Notes under the pieces: model-generated
The model's input: the letters and a program-made list of their open reading frames with translations, nothing else
What the model was told of the DNA's origin: nothing
The model's database searches: none
Part shown: positions 38,060 to 48,803 of the stretch, in pieces
Layout: the number at the start of each line of letters is the position of its first letter
Numbering within the stretch: position 1 is the stretch's first letter
Made by a program: the position numbers and the translations under genes
Source: Zhengella mangrovi
GTDB taxonomy: Bacteria > Pseudomonadota > Alphaproteobacteria > Rhizobiales > Rhizobiaceae
Reading direction: 5' to 3'
Length of the DNA stretch: 64,000 bases
Assembly (NCBI RefSeq): GCF_002727065.1
Contig: NZ_PDVP01000015.1
Coordinates: forward strand, 60,305 to 124,304

Positions 38060-38368
38060 CTATTCCTTCGACAGGAGCAGGCGGCTCTGCTTGCCGAGCG
38101 TCTCCGACAGCTTGCCGGCCATGCCGGCGAGCAGCGTCGGCAGCATGAGCACGATGGTCATGTCTGTTTCGCTTACATCCACCGTGCCGGTCACGGTCTG
38201 GCCGAAAGCACCGGCTGAGAAATTGAGCTGGTCGCCGTTCCATTGCTTGTCGAGGCGCACCCCCATGCCGAGCGCTTTCTCGACCTGGTCGAAGCGGTCG
38301 CGTACGCGCTGCAGCGCCTGTTCACGGCCCAGTTCGTGGGAGACGGTGATGGTGACGGGCTTGGCCAT
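38060..38368 (-). CDS. Polyhydroxyalkanoic acid system family protein
   Basis: A 102-residue protein of the PHA_gran_rgn type. It begins ITVSHELGREQALQRVRDRFDQVEKAL and ends in a helix (LAGMAGKLSETLGKQSRLLL), the usual arrangement of the family. Members occur near polyhydroxyalkanoate granule genes, but none is in the window, and the function is unproven. It is followed by the nuclease-like gene with a 48-bp gap on the same strand. Confidence 0.84.
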   Translation of the reverse strand: MAKPVTITVSHELGREQALQRVRDRFDQVEKALGMGVRLDKQWNGDQLNFSAGAFGQTVTGTVDVSETDMTIVLMLPTLLAGMAGKLSETLGKQSRLLLSKE

Positions 38369-38416
38369 GATCGTCGGGTCCTGACTGCTTGAGGTTCTCT
38401 GGCCCGCATATGGGCG

Positions 38417-39157
38417 TCATTGGCTGGCCTGTGAAGACGGCGCAGGCGAATTGATTGTCCGGAAGGCATATAATCCCCTGCCCTGCTTGCGCGCCGCGTC
38501 GAGCCTGGCGCCGAGGTCCGGTGTCAGGGCCTTCGCCACCCAGCCGTTGTCCGCCAGCCATGCCGCCATGTCCTCGCCGGCCAGCGTGCAGGAGGTGGTG
38601 ATGATCGCCGGATTGGGCTTTTGCGGCGCCCGGCACTCGATGGCCCGGGCGCGCATCCAACGGCGCAGTGCGGATCGCGCCATCATCCCGCAGGGCCGGG
38701 TTTCGCCGCCCTCGACGCTGCAGGTTGCCTGCAGCGGCAGCACCTCGATGCCTTCGAGGCGTACCCGCTGGCCCTCGGCCTCGATCAGGTTGGTCTCCGC
38801 GGCGACCGGCTGATGCAGGAGGCGCTTCTTCCAGCCTGTCCTGTCCGACGGATCGGGCGGCGGGGCCGGTGTCGCCGGTGCGCCGAGCGGCCCGAGCGGC
38901 GGACGCGGCGCGACGCGCTCGTAGCCCGGCAGGGCCGCGGGAGCCGGTCCCTCGTTCGGGCGCGCCTGCTTGGGCGCCGGTTCTGCCTCCGGCAGGCGTG
39001 TGGCAACCGGTTCCGGCGCGGCCGCGGCGGGGCCGGCGGCATCCGACTGCGGCGGCAGCTTGGCCACCGCCTGGCGCTCGTCGCGCGGCCAGTACTCCAT
39101 CACGGCAAGGAGGGCCGCGACGAGGACGACAGGCAGGAGGAGATAGCGCAGGCGCAC
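38417..39157 (-). CDS. Membrane-anchored, probably inactive thermonuclease (SNase)-fold protein
   Basis: A 246-residue protein. An N-terminal span (YLLLPVVLVAALLAVMEYW) is followed by a Pro/Ala-rich linker to about residue 120, then an SNase-like domain (RVRLEGIEVLPLQATC, RPCGMMARSALRRWMRARAIEC, WLADNGWVAKAL). The nuclease Asp40-Thr-x-Glu43 motif (usually GIDxPE or DTPE) reads GIEVLPL, and the D-x-x-GR motif for the second Arg is missing, so catalysis is unlikely. It starts at a GTG (39157) that overlaps the stop region of the S24 gene upstream. The two genes are translationally coupled. Confidence 0.72.
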   Translation of the reverse strand: MRLRYLLLPVVLVAALLAVMEYWPRDERQAVAKLPPQSDAAGPAAAAPEPVATRLPEAEPAPKQARPNEGPAPAALPGYERVAPRPPLGPLGAPATPAPPPDPSDRTGWKKRLLHQPVAAETNLIEAEGQRVRLEGIEVLPLQATCSVEGGETRPCGMMARSALRRWMRARAIECRAPQKPNPAIITTSCTLAGEDMAAWLADNGWVAKALTPDLGARLDAARKQGRGLYAFRTINSPAPSSQASQ

Positions 39158-39164
39158 GGCGGGC

Positions 39165-39797
39165 CTACTGGCTGGCCCACAGGATGCGGGCGATCCAGTC
39201 GACCTGATCCAGCGGCAGCGTGCGCGGCGGATGTTCCGGATTGAGGGAGGCCAGTTCCAGTTCGCCGTCCCCCTGCCTGGCGAGCACCTTGGCCATGACC
39301 TCGCCGCCCGACGTGCGGACCACGACGCGGTCGCCCTTGCGGACGCGGGCACCGGGCTGGACGATCAGGCGATCACCGTCGCGATAAACCGGCAACATGG
39401 AATCGCCCGTCACTTCCAGCGCATAGACGCCTTCACCCGGAGACACCGGGAAATCGACGATATCCAGCCCCTGGCCGACCGGGAAACCGGCATCGTCGAA
39501 GAAACCGCCGGCACCGGCCTGCGCCACGCCGAGCAGCGGCACGCGGGCGGGCGCTGTGCCGCCGGCGCCGGCGTGCAGCAATTTCATGAAAACATCCAGC
39601 GGCGTGGCGGTGGCGACCAGAACCTTGGAGATGGATTCGGTGGACGGCCAGCGCGGGCGGCCATCCGCCGACTGGCGCTTCGACCGGTTGAACGCGGTGG
39701 AGTCGAGCCCGGCCTTCTTCGCCAGCCCGGAGGCCGACAGACCGTTTTTCTCGGCAAGAGCATCCAGCGCTGCCCAGACGCCTGCATGGGAAAGCAT
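39165..39797 (-). CDS. XRE-type repressor with S24 (LexA/CI-like) peptidase domain
   Basis: A 210-residue regulator. The N-terminal HTH (LSASGLAKKAGLDSTAFNRSKR) is followed by an S24 self-cleavage domain with an Ala-Gly cleavage site (AQAGAGG), the Ser nucleophile in VTGDSMLP and the Lys general base in VMAKVLA. It thus resembles phage CI repressors and may respond to RecA during DNA damage. The HTH lacks a phage neighbourhood. The next gene, overlapping its end region, is the SNase-like protein. Confidence 0.88.
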   Translation of the reverse strand: MLSHAGVWAALDALAEKNGLSASGLAKKAGLDSTAFNRSKRQSADGRPRWPSTESISKVLVATATPLDVFMKLLHAGAGGTAPARVPLLGVAQAGAGGFFDDAGFPVGQGLDIVDFPVSPGEGVYALEVTGDSMLPVYRDGDRLIVQPGARVRKGDRVVVRTSGGEVMAKVLARQGDGELELASLNPEHPPRTLPLDQVDWIARILWASQ

Positions 39798-39915
39798 GAT
39801 CGGCCCCTTCCGGTCAGAGGAAAATTTACCTTATGCCAGCGGTCCCTTGGCTGTCCATAGCGCATGCCCGGATGTGGAACCGATGCCCGGTTTCGCTGCG
39901 GTGGCGCTGAAGGCC

Positions 39916-40542
39916 TCAGGCCATGTCTGCGGAGAAGGGCTTGCGTCCGGTTTCCAGTGCGCGATCGAGGTAGTCGATCCGGTCCTGCCCCCAGAAGACC
40001 TCGCCGTTCAGCACATAGGAGGGACTGCCCAGCGCGCCAGCCGCGATGGCCTCTTCGGTGTTGACGTCGATGATCCCGGTGACCAGCCCGCTGCGGGCCT
40101 GGGCGATGACGCCTGCAGCATCGAAGCCGGCCTTGCCCAGCCGATCGGCGATCACCGCCTCGTCCGCGATATCGGCCTCGTCCACCCAGACCACGCGGTA
40201 GAGGCTCTCGACATAGTCGAAGGGATCGCGCCCGTCCGCCACGAGGGCGGCGACCGTGGCATCGGCCAGCGACGGATCGGCCGGGAAATGCTTCGGTTTC
40301 AGGTTCACCGGCAGGCCACGCATCTCGGAAATGCGCTGGAGTTCGAGCATGCGGTAGCGCCGGCGCGAAACGGGACGCTGGCCCAGCGGCAGCGCGCCCG
40401 ATGTCTGGAACACGGCGCCGAGCCGGAACGGCTTCAGGTTCAGCGTGGCGCCATGGCGGGCGGCAACCGCGCCGATGGCACGGTGACCGAAATAGCTGAA
40501 CGGCGAAATGCAAGTGAAATAGTAGTCGATTGCGGTGGTCAT
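39916..40542 (-). CDS. 2-hydroxychromene-2-carboxylate isomerase / DsbA-family protein
   Basis: A 208-residue DsbA-fold (kappa-class GST-like) protein. It starts IDYYFTCISPFSYFG, with the kappa-GST Ser replacing the C-x-x-C, has the RRRYRMLELQRISEMRGLPV helix, and ends with GSPSYVLNGEVFWGQDRIDYLDRAL. HCCA isomerases act in naphthalene or aromatic catabolism and use glutathione. No other aromatic genes are here, so the substrate is open. ATG 40542 has GAGGGACC upstream. Confidence 0.9.
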   Translation of the reverse strand: MTTAIDYYFTCISPFSYFGHRAIGAVAARHGATLNLKPFRLGAVFQTSGALPLGQRPVSRRRYRMLELQRISEMRGLPVNLKPKHFPADPSLADATVAALVADGRDPFDYVESLYRVVWVDEADIADEAVIADRLGKAGFDAAGVIAQARSGLVTGIIDVNTEEAIAAGALGSPSYVLNGEVFWGQDRIDYLDRALETGRKPFSADMA

Positions 40543-40621
40543 GGTCCCTCCCTCGCCGGCCCGTTTGCCGGACGGGTTGGAGACTAGTGCACCGCGGGGA
40601 AAAGAACAGGGAGGATGGCGA

Positions 40622-41176
40622 TCATCCCGGCGACCCGGCCTGCTTGGCAAAGGCGCGCAGGTTGGCATGGGAGGCCATGAAGGCACGCTCGGCCTCGGTC
40701 GGCGGGCGCGGCCGGTCCTCGTAGCCGAGCGCCTCGATCACATCGCCGGCGCGGACGAACTGCCGGTTGGCAAAGTCATAGATGCCCGCGGTGGTCATCA
40801 CCATGGCCGCGGTCGTGCCGTCTTCCAGCAGGAAGCGGTGGCGGCCGATGATCTGGCTCTCTTCCCAGGTCTCGATGGTGGAAACGACCTCGAAGCGCCG
40901 CCACAGGCGTATCTCGCGGACATAAACCGCCTGGACCCCGCCCATCAGCGGCCCCCAGTTGCGCGAGCGCGTCAGCTTGAGCAGGCCGGAGCGGAAGAAG
41001 ATGTCGAGCCGGCCGCAATCGGCGAGCATCATGTAGCGCGCGTTGTTGAGATGCAGGTTGGGATCGATGTCCGTCGGCAGGCAACGGAAGGTGAGCCGGC
41101 TCTGATCGCCGGCCCGAAAGGGACCGCGGCGGCGTTGCGTCGCCGCGATCCGGATCATGCGGGCCCAGACATACAT
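40622..41176 (-). CDS. Thioesterase-family (hotdog) protein
   Basis: A 184-residue single-hotdog protein of the acyl-CoA thioesterase class. Key segments are RCLPTDIDPNLHLNNARYMMLADCGR, with the D-x-N-x-H-x-N motif of the 4HBT family, and WEESQIIGRHRFLLEDG. It is a likely acyl-CoA hydrolase linked to the beta-oxidation cluster just upstream (42 bp gap to the multifunctional enzyme at 41198). The substrate is unknown. ATG 41176 is taken; an internal Met at 41158 is possible. Confidence 0.85.
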   Translation of the reverse strand: MYVWARMIRIAATQRRRGPFRAGDQSRLTFRCLPTDIDPNLHLNNARYMMLADCGRLDIFFRSGLLKLTRSRNWGPLMGGVQAVYVREIRLWRRFEVVSTIETWEESQIIGRHRFLLEDGTTAAMVMTTAGIYDFANRQFVRAGDVIEALGYEDRPRPPTEAERAFMASHANLRAFAKQAGSPG

Positions 41177-41197
41177 GGGATGCGAGCCCTTTCAGCC

Positions 41198-43417
41198 TCA
41201 GGCGGCCTGCTTTTCTTCGGCCCTGGCGCCGTAGCGCTGGTAGAAGGTCTCGCCCTTCTCCGCCATGTCGACCAGGCCCTTCGGCGCCTTGAACTGCTTG
41301 CCGTACTTCTTCTGCAGCTTCTTCGCCAGGTCGACGAATTCGGCCACGCCCATGCCATCGATGTAGGACAGCGCGCCGCCCGTGTAGGGCGCAAAACCGA
41401 AGGCGAGGATGGAGCCGACGTCTGCCTCGCGCGGGTCGGTGACGATGCCCTCTTCCATGACGCGGGCCGCTTCGAGCGCGATGGTGACGAGGAAACGCTG
41501 CTTTAGTTCCTCGACGTCCACCTTTTCCGGCTTCTGCTGCGGATAGAGATCCTTCAGGCCCGGCCAGAGGTGCTTCTTCGCCGGCTTGGCCGGGTAGTCG
41601 TAGAAGCCCTTGCCGTTCTTGCGGCCAAGGCGCCCGTGGGTGTCGACCATGGCGTCGATGAGTTCGACGTGGCGCATGTCGACCGCCTTCTCGCCCATGT
41701 CGCGGATGGTCTGCTTGAGGATCTTCTGCGACAGGTCGACGGCCGTCTCGTCGTTGAGGGCCAGCGGCCCGACCGGCATGCCGGCCATCTTGGCGGCATT
41801 CTCGACCATGGCCGGCGGCACGCCCTCGATGAGCATGTTGTAGGCTTCCGACATATAGCGCAGCACGCAGCGGTTGACGTAGAAACCGCGGGTGTCGTTG
41901 ACGACGATCGGCGTCTTCCTGATGGCCCGGACATAGTCGATGGCCGTGGCCAGTGCCTTGTCGCCGGTCTTCTTGCCCATGATGATCTCCACGAGCATCA
42001 TCTTGTCGACGGGCGAGAAGAAGTGGATGCCGATGAAGTTCTTCGGACGCGCCGAGTTTTTCGCGAGCCCGGTGATCGGGATGGTCGAGGTGTTGGACGC
42101 GAAGATGCCGGTGGACTTCAGCACGGCTTCCGCCTTTTCCGTCACGCCCCGCTTGACCTCGGAATCCTCGAACACGGCCTCGATGACGAGGTCGGCGCCG
42201 TCGAGTTCGGCATAGTCCGGCGTGGCGGTGATGAGCGACAGGAGCTTTTCCTTGTCCTCGGCCGTGGCGCGGCCCTTCTTGATGAGCCCGTCCATCAGGC
42301 TGGCGGAATGTGCCTTGCCCTTGTCGGCGGCTTCCTGGTCACGGTCGACGAGGACCACGGGGATGCCGGCCTTCGCCGTGACGAAGGCAATGCCAGCGCC
42401 CATGAAGCCCGCGCCGAGCACGCCGACCTTCTTGAACTTCGTCGGCTTGACGCCCTCGGGGCGGCGGGCGCCCTTGTTCAGTTCCTGCAGCGAGACGAAA
42501 AGCGAGCGGATCATCATGCCCGCCTCGGTCGTCTGGAGGATTTCGGCGAAATAACGCTGCTCGATGCGAAGCGCGGTGTCAAAGGGCACGAGAAGGCCTT
42601 CGTAGATGCACTTCAGGATCGCCGTCGCCGCCGGGTAGTTGCCGTAGGTCTGCTTGCGCAGGTGGGCGATGGCCGGCGGGAAGAGGTTGGCGCCGGCGGC
42701 GGAATAGACCGGGCCGCCGGGCAGCTTGAAGCCCTTCTTGTCCCACGGCTGGACCGGTTCGAGACCGTCCCTGATCAGCTTCTTCGCCTCGTCGACGAGC
42801 TTCTTCGCCGGGACAACCGCCGTCACCAGGCCCATCTTCAGGGCCTTGGCCGGCGACAGGGTCTGGCCGGAGGTCATCATCTGCATGGCCGACTGGGTGT
42901 CGGTCAGGCGCGGCACGCGCTGGGTGCCACCGGCGCCCGGGAAGATGCCGACCTTGACTTCCGGCAGGGCCATCTTCACCGCGTCACTGTCGGCGACCAC
43001 GCGGGCATGGCAGGCCAGCGACAGTTCGAAGGCGCCGCCCATGCAGGTGCCGTTGATAGCGGAAACCCAGGGCTTGCCGCAGGTTTCAAGCTTGCGCCAG
43101 AGCCAGTTCATGCGGCCGGCGGCCTCGAAGACCAGTTCGGCAGCCTTCTTCGGGTCCCTGGCCTTGGCGTCGCGGATGGTGTCGAATATCCCGCGCAGCA
43201 TGGTCAGGTCGGCACCGCCGGAGAAGCTGTCCTTCTTGCCGGAGGTGAAGACGGCGCCCTTGACGGCCTCGTCTGCGACGACCTGATCGACGATGGCGTC
43301 GATCTCGTCCATGACCTCCTGGGTGAAGACGTTCATCGACTTGTCGGGCATGTCCCAGGTGACAAGCGCAATGCCGTCGGCGTCCACGTCGACCGTGAAA
43401 TTCTTGTAGTCAGCCAT
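41198..43417 (-). CDS. fadJ: 3-hydroxyacyl-CoA dehydrogenase / enoyl-CoA hydratase multifunctional enzyme
   Basis: A 739-residue beta-oxidation alpha subunit. The N-terminal crotonase domain (1-300) has the oxyanion-hole regions [10 protein letters not shown] and [15 protein letters not shown]. An NAD-binding 3-hydroxyacyl-CoA dehydrogenase domain has [12 protein letters not shown] (about 340), and a C-terminal domain carries [11 protein letters not shown]. It hydrates enoyl-CoA and oxidises 3-hydroxyacyl-CoA. It follows the thiolase gene after 16 bp, so alpha and beta form one complex. The start at 43417 is supported by the family N-terminus MADYKNFTV. Confidence 0.93.
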   Translation of the reverse strand: MADYKNFTVDVDADGIALVTWDMPDKSMNVFTQEVMDEIDAIVDQVVADEAVKGAVFTSGKKDSFSGGADLTMLRGIFDTIRDAKARDPKKAAELVFEAAGRMNWLWRKLETCGKPWVSAINGTCMGGAFELSLACHARVVADSDAVKMALPEVKVGIFPGAGGTQRVPRLTDTQSAMQMMTSGQTLSPAKALKMGLVTAVVPAKKLVDEAKKLIRDGLEPVQPWDKKGFKLPGGPVYSAAGANLFPPAIAHLRKQTYGNYPAATAILKCIYEGLLVPFDTALRIEQRYFAEILQTTEAGMMIRSLFVSLQELNKGARRPEGVKPTKFKKVGVLGAGFMGAGIAFVTAKAGIPVVLVDRDQEAADKGKAHSASLMDGLIKKGRATAEDKEKLLSLITATPDYAELDGADLVIEAVFEDSEVKRGVTEKAEAVLKSTGIFASNTSTIPITGLAKNSARPKNFIGIHFFSPVDKMMLVEIIMGKKTGDKALATAIDYVRAIRKTPIVVNDTRGFYVNRCVLRYMSEAYNMLIEGVPPAMVENAAKMAGMPVGPLALNDETAVDLSQKILKQTIRDMGEKAVDMRHVELIDAMVDTHGRLGRKNGKGFYDYPAKPAKKHLWPGLKDLYPQQKPEKVDVEELKQRFLVTIALEAARVMEEGIVTDPREADVGSILAFGFAPYTGGALSYIDGMGVAEFVDLAKKLQKKYGKQFKAPKGLVDMAEKGETFYQRYGARAEEKQAA

Positions 43418-43433
43418 TTTCTTTTTCTCCCGA

Positions 43434-44642
43434 TCAGACGCGTTCGATGATGGTGGCGGTGCCCATGCCGGCGCCGATGCACAGGGTGACGAGCGCGGTG
43501 TTGAGGTCGCGACGCTCCAGTTCATCGAGAACGGTGCCGAAGATCATGGCGCCGGTGGCGCCGAGCGGATGACCCATGGCGATGGCGCCGCCGTTCACGT
43601 TCATGCGGTCGTGGGGGATGTCGAAGGCCTGCATGTAGCGCAGAACGACGGAGGCGAAGGCCTCGTTCAGCTCGAACAGATCGATGTCCGACAGCTTCAT
43701 CTTCGCGCGCTTCAGCAGCTTCTCGGTCACGTCCACCGGGCCGGTCAGCATGATGGCGGGCTCGGAGCCGATGTTGGTGAAGGCACGGATGCGCGCCCGC
43801 GGCTTCAGGCCCATGGTCTTGCCGGCCTTCTTCGAGCCCAGCAGGACAGCGGCCGCCCCGTCGACGATGCCGGAGGAATTGCCGGCATGGTGGACGTAGT
43901 TGATGTTCTCGATTTCCGGGTAACGCTGGATGGCGACGGCCTCGAAGCCGCCCATCTCGCCCGGCATGACGAAGGACGGGTTGAGCGAGGCGAGCGACTG
44001 CATGTCGGTGCCGGGACGCATGTGCTCGTCACGGTCGAGGATGGTCAGGCCGTTCTGGTCCTTGACCGGCACGACGGAGTTCTTGAACCAGCCCTTCTCC
44101 CAGGCGTGGGCGGCACGCTTCTGGCTTTCCACGGCATAGGCATCGACATCGTCGCGCGAGAAGCCGTACTTGGTGGCGATCAGGTCGGCGGAGACGCCCT
44201 GCGGCACGAAATAGGACGGCAGGCCGACCGACGGGTCCATGAACCAGGCGCCGCCGGACATGCCCATGCCGACGCGCGACATGCTTTCCACGCCGCCGGC
44301 GATGACGATATCGTCGGAACCCTGGGCGATCTTGGCCGCGCCCATGTTGATGGCGTCGAGACCCGAGGCGCAGAAGCGCGAGAGCTGAAGGCCCGGGGCC
44401 TTGATGTCATAGCCGGCCTCGAACGCGGAGGCGCGGGGAATGACCGAACCGGCCTCGCCGACCGGATCGACGCAGCCGAAAATGATGTCGTCGACGTTGC
44501 CGGTGTCGAGGCCGTTGCGATCGCGCACGGCTTCCAGCACCTTGGCGCCAAGGCGAACCGCCGGCACCTCGTGCAGGCTGCCGTCCTTCTTGCCGCGGCC
44601 GCGCGGCGTGCGCACGGCGTCATATACAAAAGCGTCTGCCAT
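43434..44642 (-). CDS. fadI: Acetyl-CoA C-acyltransferase (beta-oxidation thiolase)
   Basis: A 402-residue thiolase. The acyl-accepting Cys is in [10 protein letters not shown] (about 92), the catalytic His in [17 protein letters not shown], and the second Cys in CIGAGMG. It cleaves 3-ketoacyl-CoA to acetyl-CoA and shortened acyl-CoA. It lies between the multifunctional enzyme and an acyl-CoA dehydrogenase on one strand. The symbol fadI pairs with fadJ; fadA or a generic acetyl-CoA acetyltransferase are alternatives. Confidence 0.92.
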   Translation of the reverse strand: MADAFVYDAVRTPRGRGKKDGSLHEVPAVRLGAKVLEAVRDRNGLDTGNVDDIIFGCVDPVGEAGSVIPRASAFEAGYDIKAPGLQLSRFCASGLDAINMGAAKIAQGSDDIVIAGGVESMSRVGMGMSGGAWFMDPSVGLPSYFVPQGVSADLIATKYGFSRDDVDAYAVESQKRAAHAWEKGWFKNSVVPVKDQNGLTILDRDEHMRPGTDMQSLASLNPSFVMPGEMGGFEAVAIQRYPEIENINYVHHAGNSSGIVDGAAAVLLGSKKAGKTMGLKPRARIRAFTNIGSEPAIMLTGPVDVTEKLLKRAKMKLSDIDLFELNEAFASVVLRYMQAFDIPHDRMNVNGGAIAMGHPLGATGAMIFGTVLDELERRDLNTALVTLCIGAGMGTATIIERV

Positions 44643-44668
44643 GGAATGTCTCCTTCTTCCGCCGCGGC

Positions 44669-45841
<1,173 letters not shown>

Positions 45842-45878
45842 CGGTATCCTCCCGGATCTGCTGTTCCTGAAACTGGAG

Positions 45879-45900
45879 CGGGCCGGTTCGTCCCGGCCCG
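45879..45900 (-). other. Intercistronic hairpin between the two acyl-CoA dehydrogenase genes
   Basis: Perfect 8-bp stem CGGGCCGG/CCGGCCCG with a 6-nt loop, in the 79-bp gap. No T-run follows on the minus strand, so it more likely modulates or stabilises the transcript than ends it. Confidence 0.4.
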
Positions 45901-45920
45901 TTCCTTTCTCCTGCGGCAGC

Positions 45921-47717
45921 TTAGAACGCCTCGGCGGACAGCGCCATCATGGAATCGGCGCCGGCCTGGACGCGGGCGAGCCGCAGGGCCGTCTCGGGCA
46001 ACAGCCGCTCCATGAAGAAGGTGGCGGTCACCAGCTTGTTTTCAAGGAACGGCCTTGCATCGCTGGCGCCGCTATCAAGCTGCTCCTGCGCGCTCTTGGC
46101 CGTCAAGGCCCACATGTAGCCCAGCGCGACGAGGCCGAAGAGATGCATGTAGTCGGTCGACCCGGCGCCGGCGTTGTCCGGCTTGGCCATGGCATTCTGG
46201 ACAAACCACATGGTGGCGGCCTGAAGGTCGTTGAGCCCTTTCTTCAGCGCCTTGGTGTAGCCCTTCATCTGCTCGTTGTCGCGATGGCTCTCGCAGAACT
46301 CGCCGACTTCCTTGAAGAAGGCCTGCACGGCCCGGCCGCCGTTGGAGGGCAGCTTGCGGCCGACGAGATCGAGCGCCTGGATGCCGTTGGCACCCTCGTA
46401 GATCATGGCAATGCGGGCATCGCGCACGTACTGGCTCATGCCCCATTCCTCGATGTAGCCGTGGCCGCCATACATCTGCTGGGCATTGACCGCGTTCTCG
46501 AAGCCCTTGTCGGTCAGCACACCCTTGATGATCGGCGTCAGCAGGCCCATCACGTCATCGGCTTCCTGGCGTTCCTTCTCGTCGCCGGACCGGTGGGCGA
46601 CGTCCGACTTCAGCGCGCTCCAGAGGATGAAGGCGCGGCCGCCCTCGTTGAAGGCGCGGATGGTCATCAGCGTGCGGCGGACGTCCGGGTGGACGATGAT
46701 CGGGTCGGCCTTCTTGTCCGGGGCCTTGGGACCGGTCAGGGCGCGGCCCTGGATGCGCTCACGGGCATAGTCGGCGGCGTTCTGGTAGGCGATCTCGGAG
46801 ATGGAGAGGCCCTGCAGGCCGACACCCAGGCGCGCCTCGTTCATCATCGTGAACATGGCCTTGAGGCCCTTGTGCGCCTCGCCGATCAGGTAGCCGGTGG
46901 CCTCGTCATAGTTCATGACGCAGGTGGCATTGCCGTGGATGCCCATTTTCTCCTCGATGGACCCGCAGGACACGCCGTTGCGCTCGCCGGGGTTGCCATC
47001 GGCATCCAGCGTGAACTTGGGCACGATGAAGAGCGAAATGCCCTTGACGCCCTCGGGCGCGCCCTCGATGCGGGCCAGCACCAGGTGGATGATGTTTTCC
47101 GACAGGTCATGCTCGCCGGCGGAGATGAATATCTTCTGCCCGGAAATGCGGTAGGAACCGTCCTCCTGCGGCACCGCCTTGGTGCGCAGCAGGCCCAGGT
47201 CCGTGCCGCAATGGGGCTCGGTCAGGTTCATGGTGCCGGTCCAGACACCTTCGGCCATCCTGGGAATGTAGGCCTGCTTCTGCTCGTCCGACCCATGGGC
47301 CAGGATGGCCGCCATGGCGCCCTGGGTGAGACCCGGGTACATCATGAAGGCCATGTTGGCGGAGGACATGTACTCGCCGACGGCGGTATGCAGCACGTAG
47401 GGCAGGTTCTGGCCACCGAATTCCTCGGGCAGCGCGAGACCCATCCAGCCACCCTCGCGATACTGCGCGTAGGCATCCTTGAAACCGTCGGGCGTGGTGA
47501 CCGAGCCATCGTCGTGGCGGGTGCAGCCCTGCTGGTCGCCGACCTGGTTGAGCGGGAACATGACGTTCTCCGCCAGCTTGGCGCCCTCCTCCAGGATCGC
47601 CTCGATGACATCCAGGGATGCATCGGAGAAGCCGGGAAGATTGCTGAAGCGCTCGTAGCCCAGGACGTCCCTGAGTACGAAAAGCGTGTCCTGCACCGGA
47701 GCGGTATAGGTCGGCAT
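45921..47717 (-). CDS. Long acyl-CoA dehydrogenase (DmdC/FadE-type)
   Basis: A 598-residue acyl-CoA dehydrogenase of the enlarged class. It has [50 protein letters not shown], the C-terminal [19 protein letters not shown] with the catalytic Glu, and an extra C-terminal helical domain (about 470-598). Related enzymes include methylmercaptopropionyl-CoA dehydrogenase DmdC and FadE5-type proteins, so substrate could be a long-chain or branched acyl-CoA. It heads the operon. A MerR-type palindrome lies at 47795-47810, about 80 bp upstream. Confidence 0.9.
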   Translation of the reverse strand: MPTYTAPVQDTLFVLRDVLGYERFSNLPGFSDASLDVIEAILEEGAKLAENVMFPLNQVGDQQGCTRHDDGSVTTPDGFKDAYAQYREGGWMGLALPEEFGGQNLPYVLHTAVGEYMSSANMAFMMYPGLTQGAMAAILAHGSDEQKQAYIPRMAEGVWTGTMNLTEPHCGTDLGLLRTKAVPQEDGSYRISGQKIFISAGEHDLSENIIHLVLARIEGAPEGVKGISLFIVPKFTLDADGNPGERNGVSCGSIEEKMGIHGNATCVMNYDEATGYLIGEAHKGLKAMFTMMNEARLGVGLQGLSISEIAYQNAADYARERIQGRALTGPKAPDKKADPIIVHPDVRRTLMTIRAFNEGGRAFILWSALKSDVAHRSGDEKERQEADDVMGLLTPIIKGVLTDKGFENAVNAQQMYGGHGYIEEWGMSQYVRDARIAMIYEGANGIQALDLVGRKLPSNGGRAVQAFFKEVGEFCESHRDNEQMKGYTKALKKGLNDLQAATMWFVQNAMAKPDNAGAGSTDYMHLFGLVALGYMWALTAKSAQEQLDSGASDARPFLENKLVTATFFMERLLPETALRLARVQAGADSMMALSAEAF

Positions 47718-47794
47718 GAAAGTCCTCCAGAGAGATGATTGTTGCTTGCGCCGGGCCAGCCGGCGGTCATGGTCAATTCAGCACAAAATGATTT

Positions 47795-47810
47795 ACGTTT
47801 ACGCAAACGT
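47795..47810. promoter_or_regulatory. Candidate MerR operator upstream of the beta-oxidation operon
   Basis: ACGTTTACGCAAACGT: inverted halves ACGTTT/AAACGT around ACGC. It resembles the element before merR (48496) and the one before the nitronate monooxygenase (61106), sharing GTTTACGnAA. Its position 78 bp before the long dehydrogenase start fits a promoter site. Confidence 0.6.
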
Positions 47811-47871
47811 CAATAGCGGGCGAAAATTTTTGGCGCAGCTTTTTTGCCCTGCGCCATTTCCCTGCCCCCGG

Positions 47872-47910
47872 AAAAGCAAGACCCCCTCGCACCCGGTGGT
47901 GGAGGGGGTC
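47872..47910 (-). terminator. Terminator of the merR gene
   Basis: Perfect 9-bp stem GACCCCCTC/GAGGGGGTC (47880-47888, 47902-47910). On the minus strand it is followed by TTGCTTTTCC, a T-rich tail. It ends 5 bp past the merR stop. Confidence 0.7.
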
Positions 47911-47914
47911 CGTG

Positions 47915-48379
47915 TCACTGGCCCGTGGCGCTGCCGGCGGCCCTGTGTTCGAGCATGGAGCGCACCGCGCCGATGGCATCGGACAATTCGCCGATCGCCT
48001 CGTCGATGGCGACGCGCTGCGATTGCAGCCTGGCCATCTGCTTCTCGGATTTCTCCAGGGTGACCTTCAACTGGCGGACATTGGACCCGTCCGGTTCGTA
48101 GAGATCCATCATCTGCTTCACTTCACGCAGCGAGAAGCCGACCTTGCGCCCCATCAGGACCAGCTTGAGGCGGACCTGGTCGCGGTGGGTGTAGAGGCGC
48201 ATGTTGCCGTCGCGAATCGGGTTGAGCAGACCCTTGTCCTCGTAGAAGCGCAGGGTGCGCAGCGTCACGCCGAATTCCTCGGCCAGTTCGCCGATACGCT
48301 TGCAGGCAAGGGCGGCGGCATCACCCGTCACGTTGCCGTCCACGGAGAGACCGTGGTCGACCGCAGTGTTCATGTTCAT
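47915..48379 (-). CDS. MerR-family regulator of the beta-oxidation operon
   Basis: A 154-residue MerR protein. The winged HTH has RIGELAEEFGVTLRTLRFYEDKGLL and RLYTHRDQVRLKLVLMGRKVGFSLREVKQMMDLY, followed by a coiled-coil dimerisation helix (VRQLKVTLEKSEKQMARLQSQRVAIDEAIGEL). There is no Cys or ligand domain, so it resembles the LiuR-type regulators of acyl-CoA catabolism. It lies upstream of the long dehydrogenase with shared palindromes. ATG 48379 or 48373 is possible. An autoregulatory site is at 48496. Confidence 0.9.
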   Translation of the reverse strand: MNMNTAVDHGLSVDGNVTGDAAALACKRIGELAEEFGVTLRTLRFYEDKGLLNPIRDGNMRLYTHRDQVRLKLVLMGRKVGFSLREVKQMMDLYEPDGSNVRQLKVTLEKSEKQMARLQSQRVAIDEAIGELSDAIGAVRSMLEHRAAGSATGQ

Positions 48380-48803
48380 CCTGTTCTCAACTTTCCATGC
48401 ACAAAAGCCCCGGAAGCGGCCAGCCAATCCTGGCGGCAATCTCATCCGGCATGGTTCCGGACAAGGCTCCCTGTCGGGCTTACGTTAAGTTATGACGTTT
48501 ACGTAAGCGCCATATACCGACCCCGAAGCCCCGTTTCAAGGGGCAATTCGTCGCTGCCGGCATTTTTTTGACCAACCGATCAAATTAACGAATCCGTGAG
48601 CGGTTAACGCGTTGTTTACCATGATCGGATGAATGTGGGCCGTCGGTGATCCGTGCCACCTGTTCCGCGTTTTCATGGCCCACCACCCCGGCGCTTCCGC
48701 CAGCCAGAGCAATTCCAGCCATTCGGCTGTTCCGGCGGCAACCGCGCCAGGCCAGACAAGGCAGGCACCCTTGAGCGGTGCCGATTTGCAAGCGGGCGTT
48801 TCG
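48380..48803. other. Control region between merR and the PodJ-like gene
   Basis: About 420 bp. It contains the MerR-type palindrome (48496-48509), a GAATC (GANTC) at 48590-48594 and a CtrA-like TTAA-N7-TTTA at 48604-48618. The frame of the PodJ-like gene is open from 48633, but 48633-48803 shows no conserved coding pattern, so it is read as leader. Confidence 0.5.
48496..48509. promoter_or_regulatory. Candidate MerR autoregulatory operator
   Basis: CGTTTACGTAAGCG with the palindromic core TTACGTAA, about 120 bp upstream of the merR start. It shares GTTTACGnAA with the sites at 47795 and 61106. Confidence 0.55.

Noticed and set aside
41570..43450. 626-codon frame opposite the multifunctional beta-oxidation enzyme
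   Set aside because: Mirror of the real gene's codon bias; the minus strand encodes a full-length known enzyme.
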